NCBI GenBank assembly: GCA_029906195.1
Contig: JARWSJ010000001.1
Span: 620,001-684,000, forward strand
Length of the DNA stretch: 64,000 nucleotides
Source of the DNA: Chitinophagaceae bacterium 26-R-25
Lineage (GTDB): Bacteria > Bacteroidota > Bacteroidia > Chitinophagales > Chitinophagaceae
Reading direction: 5' to 3'
Shown: positions 25,952 through 34,781 of the stretch, piece by piece
How the letters are laid out: each line of letters begins with the position of its first letter
Numbering within the stretch: the stretch's first letter is position 1
The notes under the pieces: generated by a model
Database searches by the model: none
Seen by the model: only the letters and a program-made list of their open reading frames with translations
Told to the model about the DNA's origin: nothing
Made by a program: the position numbers and the translations under genes

Positions 25952-28900
25952 ATGAGAATAAAGATAATTTCCCTTACGACATTTTTGACAGCCTTATCAT
26001 ACCTCCTTGTATCGAATACCCAGGCGCAGGATGTTAGCTCTTCGGGGGCACCTTTCACATTTACAGGCACTTTTCAAACAAGGGGGCGCGGTATTTGTGA
26101 AATGAACAACGGTGTGTTGAAAACAAAGGACGCGTACGCATCTTTTGGCGATGAGAACATGAGCGACTATGAAGCAACATTCCGTGCATGCACACCAAAA
26201 GGAGAAGAGCAGGTGCAGCTGTGGGCCGGCTTTAGAGAATACAACAGGAACGACAGATATATCATCGGGTTGCGTGGTGGCCTGCAAAATACCTTGTATT
26301 TAAGCAGACTTGGTTATTTGGGCACAGATGAATTTCTTGCATTGCGTTCGTTGGATTTTAAACCGCAGCCGGGCACATGGTACACATTCCGCATGCAGGT
26401 AAGTGGCAAAAGAATCCGCGTGTTCCTCAATGACGAACTGTTGCCGCGTATTGATATAGAAGACAAGAACGGTGTGTTGGCTCCTTCCGGAAAAATCACA
26501 CTCGGCGGAGGATGGATCACTAGTCTTTATGAAGAACTTACGATAGTGCCATTGCAAAAAAGTGCATTAGATAACATACCCAAACTGGAATATGCCGCAG
26601 CGACAAAAACAATCGATAAAACAGCAAAGAGAAAGAAGGAACGTAGCACTTACAAAGCTGTTGTTGTAGATAAAATTAATCAGGGACGTACCATCGTGTC
26701 ACTCGATGGCCAATGGTTGTTCATGCCTGTATATGAAATGGCCGATGAGAAGAAAGCCGTTTCTCCGAAGGAAGATGATAAAGAATGGCACAGCATGCAC
26801 GTGCCTGATTTTTGGAACCCTATTCGCATTTGGCTGCACGGCGAAACATTTGGCCCGTTTGCCAAAGGCGCTTCTGATAACTATTTTCAGGCCGAAACAG
26901 ATCGTTGCGAAGGCTACACATTTGATTACAAAAAAACAGCTGCAGCATGGTATCGACAATGGATCGAGCTGCCTGATAACATAGAAGGAAAAGATGTTGC
27001 TGTGCAATTTGATGCCATATCAAAAATTGCGGAAGTCTGGATCAATGGTGTGCATGCAGGAAAACATGTCGGTATGTTTGGGGACCTTAATGTGAATGCG
27101 AAAGGTTTGTTTCATAAAGGAAAAAATCTTGTAGCGGTAAAAGTTATTCGCGATTACACAAACGACATTAAAGACGAGGGCAAAGTGATTGATGTGGCGG
27201 TTAGTGTAGAAGTAACCAACAAAATGCTAAAGGATCTTGCGCATGGATTTTACAATGGCGACCCTGCAGGTATCTGGCAACCGGTGAAGCTCGTTATCAC
27301 TGATCCGGTGAGTATTAGCGATGTGTACGTTAAACCAAATCTTACAGGAGCATCATTTGAAATTACGGTGAAAAATTCCAACAAGACCGCCACGCAATTT
27401 TCATTCGATACAAAGATTACAGATAAAAATGGCAAGCCACTATACGTTGGACAGGGGTGGGTAAAGAACATTATTCACGCAGGAGAGGAACGTACTTTCA
27501 ATTATAGTGTGAAAGATTTAAAACCTTTGTTATGGACACCGCAAACGCCAAACTTGTATGACTTTACCTTCTACATCATGTCAAATGGTAAGGTGGTGGA
27601 TAGTTCTGTCATTGTTTCTGGTTTTAGAACATTCGAAAGTAAAGATGGTTACCTGTGGTTGAATGGCCAACGCTATTGGTTAAGAGGTGGGAACCAAACT
27701 CCTTTTGCACTTGCACCAAATGATACCGCACTGGCAGACAAATTCTACGATCTTATGAAAGCGGGCAACATGGAAGTGACACGAACGCATACTGCGCCAT
27801 ACAATGAACTCTGGATGCAGGAGGCGGATAAAAAAGGGATCGGTGTAAGCTTTGAAGGTACATGGCCCTGGCTTATGCTCGCAACTTCCATGCCCGATAA
27901 AAAACTGATCGATATGTGGGCAGATGAATTTCTTGCCATGATCAAAAAATACAGGAATCATCCTTCGTTGTTGTTCTGGACGGTAAACAATGAAATGAAA
28001 TTTTATGACAATGATCCTGATATGGAGCGAGCAAAATTGAAAATGACGATCATTTCTGATGTGGTGAAAAGAATGCGAACAGTAGATAATACACGTCCAA
28101 TTTGTTTTGATTCGAACTACAAGAGAAAAGGCAAGGCAAAGAAATTTGGTGAAGCATTTTTTAGCAATATCGATGATGGCGATATCGACGACATTCATTC
28201 CTATATCAACTGGTACGATCATACGGTGTTTAAGCAATTCAACGGAGAGTTTCAAAAGGAAAACTGGTCAGAGGGCAGGCCGTTGATTAGCCAGGAAATG
28301 TCAACCGGTTATCCAAACAGTGAAACCGGCCATCCTGTGCGCTTTTACACACAGGTGCACCAAACGCCGCAATCGCTCGTTGGTGATCTTGCATATGAAT
28401 ACAATGATCCTGCGTATTTTTTGCAGGCGCAATCATTCATCACAAGCGAGGTTGCTGAAGCGTTGCGAAGAAGCAATGATAAGTCTGCTGGTATTATTCA
28501 CTTTGCACTCATTACATGGTTCCAGAATGTCTACAACGCATCAACAATCAAACCCTATGGAACTTACTACGCTATGCAAAGAGCATTGCAACCGGTACTG
28601 GTAAGTGCTGAATTATGGGGACGCCATTTTTATGCCGGCGAACAGTTGTCTGTAAGAATTTGCATTGTGAACGACAGGAGCGAAGGCAGCGCCATTGCCG
28701 CTTCTGAATTGGAATGGAAGCTTGTAAGCAATGATGGGAAAGTATTACAAAGTGGCATGCAAAAAGTTCCTGCGGTCTCATACTATGGCCGCGAATGGGT
28801 AGAGCCGACGATTAATATCGCTACATTGCCACAAGATAGAATTAATGGCAAATTGGTCTTGTCACTAAAAGAAAATGGCAAGCAGATTTCATCCAATGAA

Positions 28901-29578
28901 TATGCGATAACATTGGCAAACAAACAGTGGAACAAAGCAAGTTTTTCTAAAAAGATTTTGTTGGTAGATAAAGCAAATATGAACGCTGTACTCGATGGGC
29001 TGGGTATTGTACATACATCATCATCAACAGTGAGTGAAGCTTTGCAGCAGAAGGCTGATGTTTATATATTTCCCGGCGTAAATGCTGGAGAGGTATCTGC
29101 ACAGGATTTACAGCGCATTAAAGAAATGAAGGCTAGTGGCGCCAAATTCCTTTTGCTTAACTCGGGTTTTGCTGCAGATCTTTTTCCTGAGTATATAAAA
29201 GGTTCAATTGTGCCGACAGAGGGTGACATTGTAAACATACAAATTCCTGAATCGCCAGTGTTTAACGGCATTGAATTGATGGATCTTCGTTATTTTAACA
29301 ACAACAAAAGGGAGGTTCCAACTGTTTGCAGTTCAGCTTTGAAAGTAACACGTGGCGAACATGTTGAATTATTGGCGAAGCACATCAAGATTCATGGATA
29401 CATCAATGGAGATATGGCCGAACGTGCCAAGTATATGCAAAGCATAGAAGGAAGTACGATCGTTAAGATCACTGACAAAGGAACAGTCATCATATCAACC
29501 ATGGCATTGGAAAAAGGATTAACAGATCCGGTTGCTGGAAAATTGCTGGTGAATATGTTGAATGATTTGGCGAAATGA
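25952..29578 (+). CDS. Large secreted GH2 enzyme with LamG-like N-terminal domain
   Basis: 1208 residues from the ATG at 25952 (an upstream TTG is possible). Signal peptide to TQAQ, then a LamG/3-keto-disaccharide-hydrolase-like domain (about 30-200), the GH2 sugar-binding sandwich (about 230-380), Ig-like domain, TIM barrel (about 540-830) and a C-terminal amidotransferase-like fold (about 980-1200). In the barrel the acid/base glutamate is in TVNNEMKF, and QEMSTGY holds the candidate nucleophile. GH2 members are beta-mannosidases, beta-galactosidases or beta-glucuronidases; the activity cannot be told. It closes the mannan-type operon. Confidence 0.85.
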   Translation: MRIKIISLTTFLTALSYLLVSNTQAQDVSSSGAPFTFTGTFQTRGRGICEMNNGVLKTKDAYASFGDENMSDYEATFRACTPKGEEQVQLWAGFREYNRNDRYIIGLRGGLQNTLYLSRLGYLGTDEFLALRSLDFKPQPGTWYTFRMQVSGKRIRVFLNDELLPRIDIEDKNGVLAPSGKITLGGGWITSLYEELTIVPLQKSALDNIPKLEYAAATKTIDKTAKRKKERSTYKAVVVDKINQGRTIVSLDGQWLFMPVYEMADEKKAVSPKEDDKEWHSMHVPDFWNPIRIWLHGETFGPFAKGASDNYFQAETDRCEGYTFDYKKTAAAWYRQWIELPDNIEGKDVAVQFDAISKIAEVWINGVHAGKHVGMFGDLNVNAKGLFHKGKNLVAVKVIRDYTNDIKDEGKVIDVAVSVEVTNKMLKDLAHGFYNGDPAGIWQPVKLVITDPVSISDVYVKPNLTGASFEITVKNSNKTATQFSFDTKITDKNGKPLYVGQGWVKNIIHAGEERTFNYSVKDLKPLLWTPQTPNLYDFTFYIMSNGKVVDSSVIVSGFRTFESKDGYLWLNGQRYWLRGGNQTPFALAPNDTALADKFYDLMKAGNMEVTRTHTAPYNELWMQEADKKGIGVSFEGTWPWLMLATSMPDKKLIDMWADEFLAMIKKYRNHPSLLFWTVNNEMKFYDNDPDMERAKLKMTIISDVVKRMRTVDNTRPICFDSNYKRKGKAKKFGEAFFSNIDDGDIDDIHSYINWYDHTVFKQFNGEFQKENWSEGRPLISQEMSTGYPNSETGHPVRFYTQVHQTPQSLVGDLAYEYNDPAYFLQAQSFITSEVAEALRRSNDKSAGIIHFALITWFQNVYNASTIKPYGTYYAMQRALQPVLVSAELWGRHFYAGEQLSVRICIVNDRSEGSAIAASELEWKLVSNDGKVLQSGMQKVPAVSYYGREWVEPTINIATLPQDRINGKLVLSLKENGKQISSNEYAITLANKQWNKASFSKKILLVDKANMNAVLDGLGIVHTSSSTVSEALQQKADVYIFPGVNAGEVSAQDLQRIKEMKASGAKFLLLNSGFAADLFPEYIKGSIVPTEGDIVNIQIPESPVFNGIELMDLRYFNNNKREVPTVCSSALKVTRGEHVELLAKHIKIHGYINGDMAERAKYMQSIEGSTIVKITDKGTVIISTMALEKGLTDPVAGKLLVNMLNDLAK

Positions 29579-29638
29579 TTGAACGTCGCGTTTTATGTGT
29601 CGATTTAGTTGTCAAACGTAAAACGCAATGAATATTTT

Positions 29639-29905
29639 TCGCTTCGCGATGTTTACATGCCGCCCCGCCGGGGCTGGAATTCGGTTGAAGACGTTTCACA
29701 ACGACGCTGCTACTAACGTGTCGCCCCGCTGGGGCTTTGGACTCCGTCAGCTCGAAATTCTCTTCGACCGGCGACATGTCAGCTTATACAAACAACCTAG
29801 GCACTAAGACAAGCCCCAGCGGGGCGACACGTTAGTAGCTAATGCAAAATTACGAGGAATCAAATGCCAGCCCCAGCGGGGCGGCATGTTAAAAGTCGCG
29901 AAGCG
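29639..29905. repeat. Nested GC-rich palindrome, family H (four units)
   Basis: The 394-base gap is filled by four units of a GCCCCGCTGGGGC-type palindrome arranged as an overall inverted repeat. The outermost arms are TCGCTTCGCGA (29639-29649) and TCGCGAAGCGA (29895-29905); next are the CATGCCGCCCCGCCGG and CCAGCCCCAGCGGGGC units; the inner pair is ACTAACGTGTCGCCCCGCTG and its complement. A single relative lies at 103-128. No gene is seen here. Confidence 0.85.
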
Positions 29906-29972
29906 ACCGATTTTATACATTTCTAAAACACCAGCGATGATGCGGTTGCTAACTCACGTTGGTTAAAATAAA

Positions 29973-31763
29973 ATGGCGATGAACAAATTTTTCAAGAATA
30001 CTTTGTTGATATTGGTCTGCACAATGCTGATCAATGCAATCAACGCGCAAGCTGTTAATCCATCAACTCCTGATTACACAACAGCGTCCATTCAGGATTG
30101 GGAGAAGAAATTCGCAGATTTTTCTTTTAATGCCTACAAGAATAATGACCATGTTTTGCCTTACAGGCTTTACAAACCTGCGGTGCAAAACCGAGGGAAA
30201 TATCCGCTGGTATTGTTCATGCACGGAGCAGGAGAAAGAGGCGTTGACAACCGTAAGCAGTTCCTTCGCTTTTCATGTACAAAGTTTTGGGAAAAATATC
30301 AGTGCTATGTTTTAGCACCACAATGTCCGGAACGAAAAGATGTTGATAGTGATGCAGGTGCCGTGTGGGTGTATACGCCTTTTGGTGCACAGGATCATTC
30401 AATGCAGAAAGAGCCAACGTGGCCAATGCAGTTGTCGATTGAATTGCTTGATAGAATTATCAAAGAGAATAACATTGATCGCGATCGCATTTACATAACA
30501 GGACTTTCAATGGGTGGCTTCGCTACCTGGGAAATGTTGCAGCGTAATCCGGCTTTGTTTGCTGCAGGCATGCCTGTTTGTGGAGGTGGTGACACTACTT
30601 TTGCCGGAAGGCTTTCACATGTTCCGCTTTGGGTATTTCATGGTGATGCCGACAGTACGGTGTTCGTGACACGTTCTCGTAAAATGGTTCAGCAGATTGT
30701 TTCTAAGGGCGGCCATCCGCGATATACAGAATATCCCGATGTTGGTCATGATTCATGGAGCAGAACCTATGCCGAAAACGAGGTCTGGGATTGGTTGTTT
30801 GCGCAATCAAAAAAGAAACTGAATGCAGGGAAAATAGTTCCGGGTTCGTTGCAGGATAATCATATCAAATACTTTGGCCGTTGGGATAAAAGCAATAGTA
30901 CAGAATATGTGAGCAGATGGGGTGGCGCTTATTTTAAAGTGGCATTCACCGGCACGAAAGTAAAATTGAAAACAGGTGCGAACAAAACAAACTACTATGT
31001 TAAGATAGACAGCGGCCCATGGATCAGTTATAAGAATGTAAGTGATACAATTGATGTTACGCCCACTGCGTTGTCAAAAGGAAAACACACACTATGTGTA
31101 GCGCAGGGAAAGGATTATAATTATGTTTTTAGTTTTCGCGGATTGATTTTGGAACATGGTGCTTTAACATCAGATCCGCTCGTATCCTCATTTCTTATTG
31201 AGTTTATCGGAGATTCGATCACAGCGGGCTATACAGATGATCAGGCAAATGTTTCCGACTATGCATGGATAAGTGCAGAGAGATTGGGCGCGGAGCATAC
31301 ACAGATCGCTTATCCGGGCATTACGTTGGTGAGTGGATACCCTAAGGGTGGCATGGTTAATCAGTACTTCAGAATGGGTTCGCCAGCATCAATTGTGAGC
31401 CCTATGTGGGAGATGAATAAATATGTCCCGGACATGATTGTGATTAATCTTGGCACAAATGATAACAACAAGCGTGTGCCAGACAGTGTGCTGCAGGCAA
31501 ACTATACCGAGTTCCTTTTTAAAATTCGCAAGCAATTTCCGAATGCACAGGTATTGGTGATGCGCACTTTTCTTGGCGTGAAAGCTTCGCCAACATTGGC
31601 TGCTGTGAATGTGCGCATTGCTGCCGGTGACACGAAACTGCACTATGTAGATACAGAAGGATGGCTCACAAAAGCTGATTATGGAGACGGTTTGCATCCA
31701 AGCGTGGAGGGGCAGATAAAGGCCGCGGGGTTGTTGATGCCTGTGATTGAGAAATACAGGTAA
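29973..31763 (+). CDS. Fused double esterase: CE1-like alpha/beta hydrolase plus CE2-like SGNH domain
   Basis: 596 residues, signal peptide to INAQ. First domain (about 50-275): alpha/beta hydrolase of the polyhydroxybutyrate-depolymerase/CE1 type, with VLFMHGAGERG, the nucleophile serine in GLSMGGFA (about 178) and histidine in YPDVGHDSW. Then a jelly-roll (about 290-400) and an SGNH domain with EFIGDSITAGY, LGTNDN and the Asp/His pair DGLHPS, the CE2 arrangement. Such enzymes remove acetyl or feruloyl groups from xylan, mannan or similar. Two esterases in one chain imply attack on polymers with more than one ester. Confidence 0.85.
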   Translation: MAMNKFFKNTLLILVCTMLINAINAQAVNPSTPDYTTASIQDWEKKFADFSFNAYKNNDHVLPYRLYKPAVQNRGKYPLVLFMHGAGERGVDNRKQFLRFSCTKFWEKYQCYVLAPQCPERKDVDSDAGAVWVYTPFGAQDHSMQKEPTWPMQLSIELLDRIIKENNIDRDRIYITGLSMGGFATWEMLQRNPALFAAGMPVCGGGDTTFAGRLSHVPLWVFHGDADSTVFVTRSRKMVQQIVSKGGHPRYTEYPDVGHDSWSRTYAENEVWDWLFAQSKKKLNAGKIVPGSLQDNHIKYFGRWDKSNSTEYVSRWGGAYFKVAFTGTKVKLKTGANKTNYYVKIDSGPWISYKNVSDTIDVTPTALSKGKHTLCVAQGKDYNYVFSFRGLILEHGALTSDPLVSSFLIEFIGDSITAGYTDDQANVSDYAWISAERLGAEHTQIAYPGITLVSGYPKGGMVNQYFRMGSPASIVSPMWEMNKYVPDMIVINLGTNDNNKRVPDSVLQANYTEFLFKIRKQFPNAQVLVMRTFLGVKASPTLAAVNVRIAAGDTKLHYVDTEGWLTKADYGDGLHPSVEGQIKAAGLLMPVIEKYR

Positions 31764-31826
31764 GAATTAGGAATTAAGAATTCAGTGTTGCGCAATTGGG
31801 GTTGTTTGAAATGCTGGAAAAATGTT

Positions 31827-31917
31827 GCTTGTCATCCCGACGAAGGAGGGATGTGAGATTGGCACTAACAGCGTCTTTATTAAACACCCAGATGCCTCCT
31901 TCGTCGGGATGACAAGC
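31827..31917. repeat. Inverted repeat, family F copy 2
   Basis: Arms as in the other family F copies (GCTTGTCATCCCGACGAAGG / CCTTCGTCGGGATGACAAGC), with one arm mismatch near the loop. It lies in the 306-base gap between the double esterase and the first GH3 gene; nothing else is seen there except a T-rich stretch before the start codon. Confidence 0.88.
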
Positions 31918-32069
31918 AGTCTTTCTTTACCGAGTACGACCGCATGAAAAGGAGACGTCGTATAATTTTACTGTTCGGGAGATCGAATCTATTGTGACAT
32001 TTTAGCTCCCTGCTATCCGTGTCGATTTTTTTTACAATTTTATATCTCTTTTAATAAAGCGATTGCATA

Positions 32070-34427
32070 ATGAATAGAATTTTGATAGCGCTGACTTTGT
32101 CGGTGACGTGTTTAACTAACAGCGTATTTGCTCAGTCGGTGAAAAAGAACGGTTGGATAGACTTTAATAAAAATGGCAGAAAAGATGTTTATGAGGATCC
32201 AACACAAGCGATAGACAAGCGTGTCAGTAATTTGCTGTCGCAAATGACAATGGAAGAAAAGACCTGTCAGCTGGCCACATTATATGGCTATGGTGCCGTT
32301 TTGAAAGATCGTTTGCCACAAGCCGGATGGAGAGACAGCGTGTGGAAAGACGGGATCGCTAATATTGACGAACAGCTTACGGGGCTGCGTAAAGACACGT
32401 TGTATGCTTATCCATATTCATCCCATGCCGCAGCAATCAATTCCATTCAGAAATGGTTTGTTGAGCAAACACGCTTGGGAATTCCCGTTGATTTTACCAC
32501 AGAAGGCATCCGTGGTTTGAACCACATGAAGGCGACTTATTTCCCTGCGCAAATTGCACAGGCCTGCACTTTCAACAAGGAGCTTGTGCATAAAATTGCG
32601 CAGGTGACCGGAAGAGAGGCGAAGGCATTGGGTTACACAAATGTGTATTCACCAATACTGGATGTGGCTTCAGATCCGCGATGGGGAAGGATTGAAGAGG
32701 CCTATGGTTGCGATCCGTTTCTTGTTGCGGAGTTAGGCAGACAAAATATAACGGGTATACAGGAAAACAAAGTCGTATCTACGGTAAAACATTTTGCGGT
32801 GTATGGTATTCCTGTAGGTGGCCGCGATGGAGGCACCCGCACCGATCCGCATGTGGCTCCAAGAGAAATGTGGGAGCTATACCTGGAGCCATTCAGAGTT
32901 GCATTTGAGGAAGCAGGAGCAATGGGTACAATGGCTTCGTACAATGATTACGATGGTGTTCCCATTATCGGCAATTATTATTTTCTTACAGAGATTTTAC
33001 GTAAGCAGTTTAAGTTTAAGGGTTATGTAGTAAGCGACAGTCACGCGTTTGAAGATCTTTGGGATAAATATCATGTCGCAGTTGATACGGCAGATGCTGC
33101 TAAGCAGGCGCTTTCAGCAGGAATGAATGTGCGTACAGATTTTGCAGCGCCACGTCCGTACATCATGGGCATAAGAAGGGGAATTAAAAATGGCAGCATC
33201 CCTATGAGTGTGATCGACCAACGTGTGAGCGAAGTGTTGCGTGTGAAATTTTGGTTAGGACTTTTTGATGAACCGTATGTTAAAGACACAACGCTTGCGG
33301 ATGGCCTGGTGCATAACCAGGAAGCGAAAGATCTTGCAGCATTGGCAGCAAAGCAAAGTGTTGTTTTATTGAAGAACGATAACAACACATTGCCATTGAA
33401 TAAAAATAGTATTAAGACAATCGCGTTGATAGGGCCCAATGTGAAAGAAGAAAAAAGTTTGCTCTCACGATATGGCCCGGTGCATACAAACGTTGTTACC
33501 TTTTACGACGGCATTACAAAAGCACTTCCATCAAGCACAAAAGTATTGTACGCAAAAGGTTGTACGCATACCGATAAAAATTTTCCTGAAAGCGATATAG
33601 AAGATTTTCCTCTTACTGCGGATGAGGATGCAGCCTTGAAAGAAGCTGTTGATGCTGCTTCTACGGCAGATGTCGTTTTACTTGCGGTTGGTGACAATGA
33701 AAATACAATTGGTGAAACGCATTCAAGACTTAACCTAAAATTGCCAGGCAGACAAGAGGAATTGGTAAAACGGATTGCGGCATTGGGCAAACCAACAGTG
33801 CTTGTGTTAATCGGTGGCCGCCCGGTAACGATTAATTATGCGAGTAAAAATTTGCCTGCCATCGTTGAAACCTGGTACCTGGGTGAAACAATGGGCGACG
33901 CTATTGCATCTGTGTTGTTTGGCGATTACAATCCTGCCGGTAAATTGTGCGTGCCGTTTCCCAAGCACGTGGGACAAATACCGCTTTCATTTCCTATGAA
34001 GCCAGCTGCAGATGGCGTAGGTGATGCCAACGTGCGTGGCTTTCTCTATCCGTTTGGATTTGGGTTGAGTTATACAACATTTGCCTACAGCGATCTTAAA
34101 GTGAATAGCGATCAATACGCTTCAAAGGGAGAGGTGACAGTAACCTTCAAAATAAAAAATACCGGGAAATATGCGGGTGATGAAATCGCGCAATTGTACC
34201 TGCACGACCAACTAAGTTCCGTTGCTACTTACGTAAGAAAGCTGCGCGGCTTCGAACGAGTTTCCCTACAACCCGGTGAAGAAAAACAGGTAACGATGAC
34301 TTTGCATTCAAAAGATTTTTCCCTGATCAACCGTGAAATGAAACGAGTGGTTGAACCTGGATGGTTTGATATATTGGTAGGAGCGAGTTCGGAGGATGTG
34401 CGGTTGAGTGGGAAAGTTAAGCTTTAA
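32070..34427 (+). CDS. GH3 beta-glycosidase
   Basis: 785 residues, signal peptide to VFAQ. GH3 exo-enzyme (beta-glucosidase or beta-xylosidase type) with an N-terminal calcium-binding-like stretch (DFNKNGRKDVYED), a TIM barrel with KHFAVYG and the nucleophile aspartate in GYVVSDSHAF, a second alpha/beta-sandwich domain (about 430-640) and a C-terminal fibronectin-type domain. Substrate not assigned. The gene is bordered by palindromic elements on both sides, so it may be its own transcription unit. Confidence 0.92.
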   Translation: MNRILIALTLSVTCLTNSVFAQSVKKNGWIDFNKNGRKDVYEDPTQAIDKRVSNLLSQMTMEEKTCQLATLYGYGAVLKDRLPQAGWRDSVWKDGIANIDEQLTGLRKDTLYAYPYSSHAAAINSIQKWFVEQTRLGIPVDFTTEGIRGLNHMKATYFPAQIAQACTFNKELVHKIAQVTGREAKALGYTNVYSPILDVASDPRWGRIEEAYGCDPFLVAELGRQNITGIQENKVVSTVKHFAVYGIPVGGRDGGTRTDPHVAPREMWELYLEPFRVAFEEAGAMGTMASYNDYDGVPIIGNYYFLTEILRKQFKFKGYVVSDSHAFEDLWDKYHVAVDTADAAKQALSAGMNVRTDFAAPRPYIMGIRRGIKNGSIPMSVIDQRVSEVLRVKFWLGLFDEPYVKDTTLADGLVHNQEAKDLAALAAKQSVVLLKNDNNTLPLNKNSIKTIALIGPNVKEEKSLLSRYGPVHTNVVTFYDGITKALPSSTKVLYAKGCTHTDKNFPESDIEDFPLTADEDAALKEAVDAASTADVVLLAVGDNENTIGETHSRLNLKLPGRQEELVKRIAALGKPTVLVLIGGRPVTINYASKNLPAIVETWYLGETMGDAIASVLFGDYNPAGKLCVPFPKHVGQIPLSFPMKPAADGVGDANVRGFLYPFGFGLSYTTFAYSDLKVNSDQYASKGEVTVTFKIKNTGKYAGDEIAQLYLHDQLSSVATYVRKLRGFERVSLQPGEEKQVTMTLHSKDFSLINREMKRVVEPGWFDILVGASSEDVRLSGKVKL

Positions 34428-34429
34428 CA

Positions 34430-34617
34430 ATAACTGAATAACTGAGTAACTGAATAACTGAAGGTTGCGGATTCGGCCTCGTTCACCAATTGAATCAATG
34501 ATTCTGTGCATAACTGAATAATTGAACTATGAAACGATGCTCGACTTTCAAGTTCAGTTATTCAGTTACTCAGTTATTCAGTTATTGAGTTATTCAGTTA
34601 TTGAGTTATTCAGTTTT
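34430..34617. repeat. Long inverted repeat with TAACTGAA microrepeat arms, family C
   Basis: A perfect 33-bp inverted repeat: 34430-34462 (ATAACTGAATAACTGAGTAA...) and 34553-34585. The right arm is followed by further TTATTCAG/TTATTGAG units to about 34617. The element begins 3 bases after the GH3 stop codon and fills the first half of the 354-base gap. The second half (34618-34781) contains the 15-mer ATTAATGTTTTATTA (34647-34661) shared with the susC promoter region. Confidence 0.9.
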
Positions 34618-34781
34618 TTGCAAAGAAATTCCGGTACTAACGTTCTATTAATGTTTTATTACGATTTTATTATTCTCTCAAAGCTTTCTTTGATGGCGAC
34701 ATTTAATTTGATGTAGGTAGATTTTTCTGACGAAGTCGGAGTTTACCAGTGTCGGATTTTTAACCCACAATCAGCTTTGTA

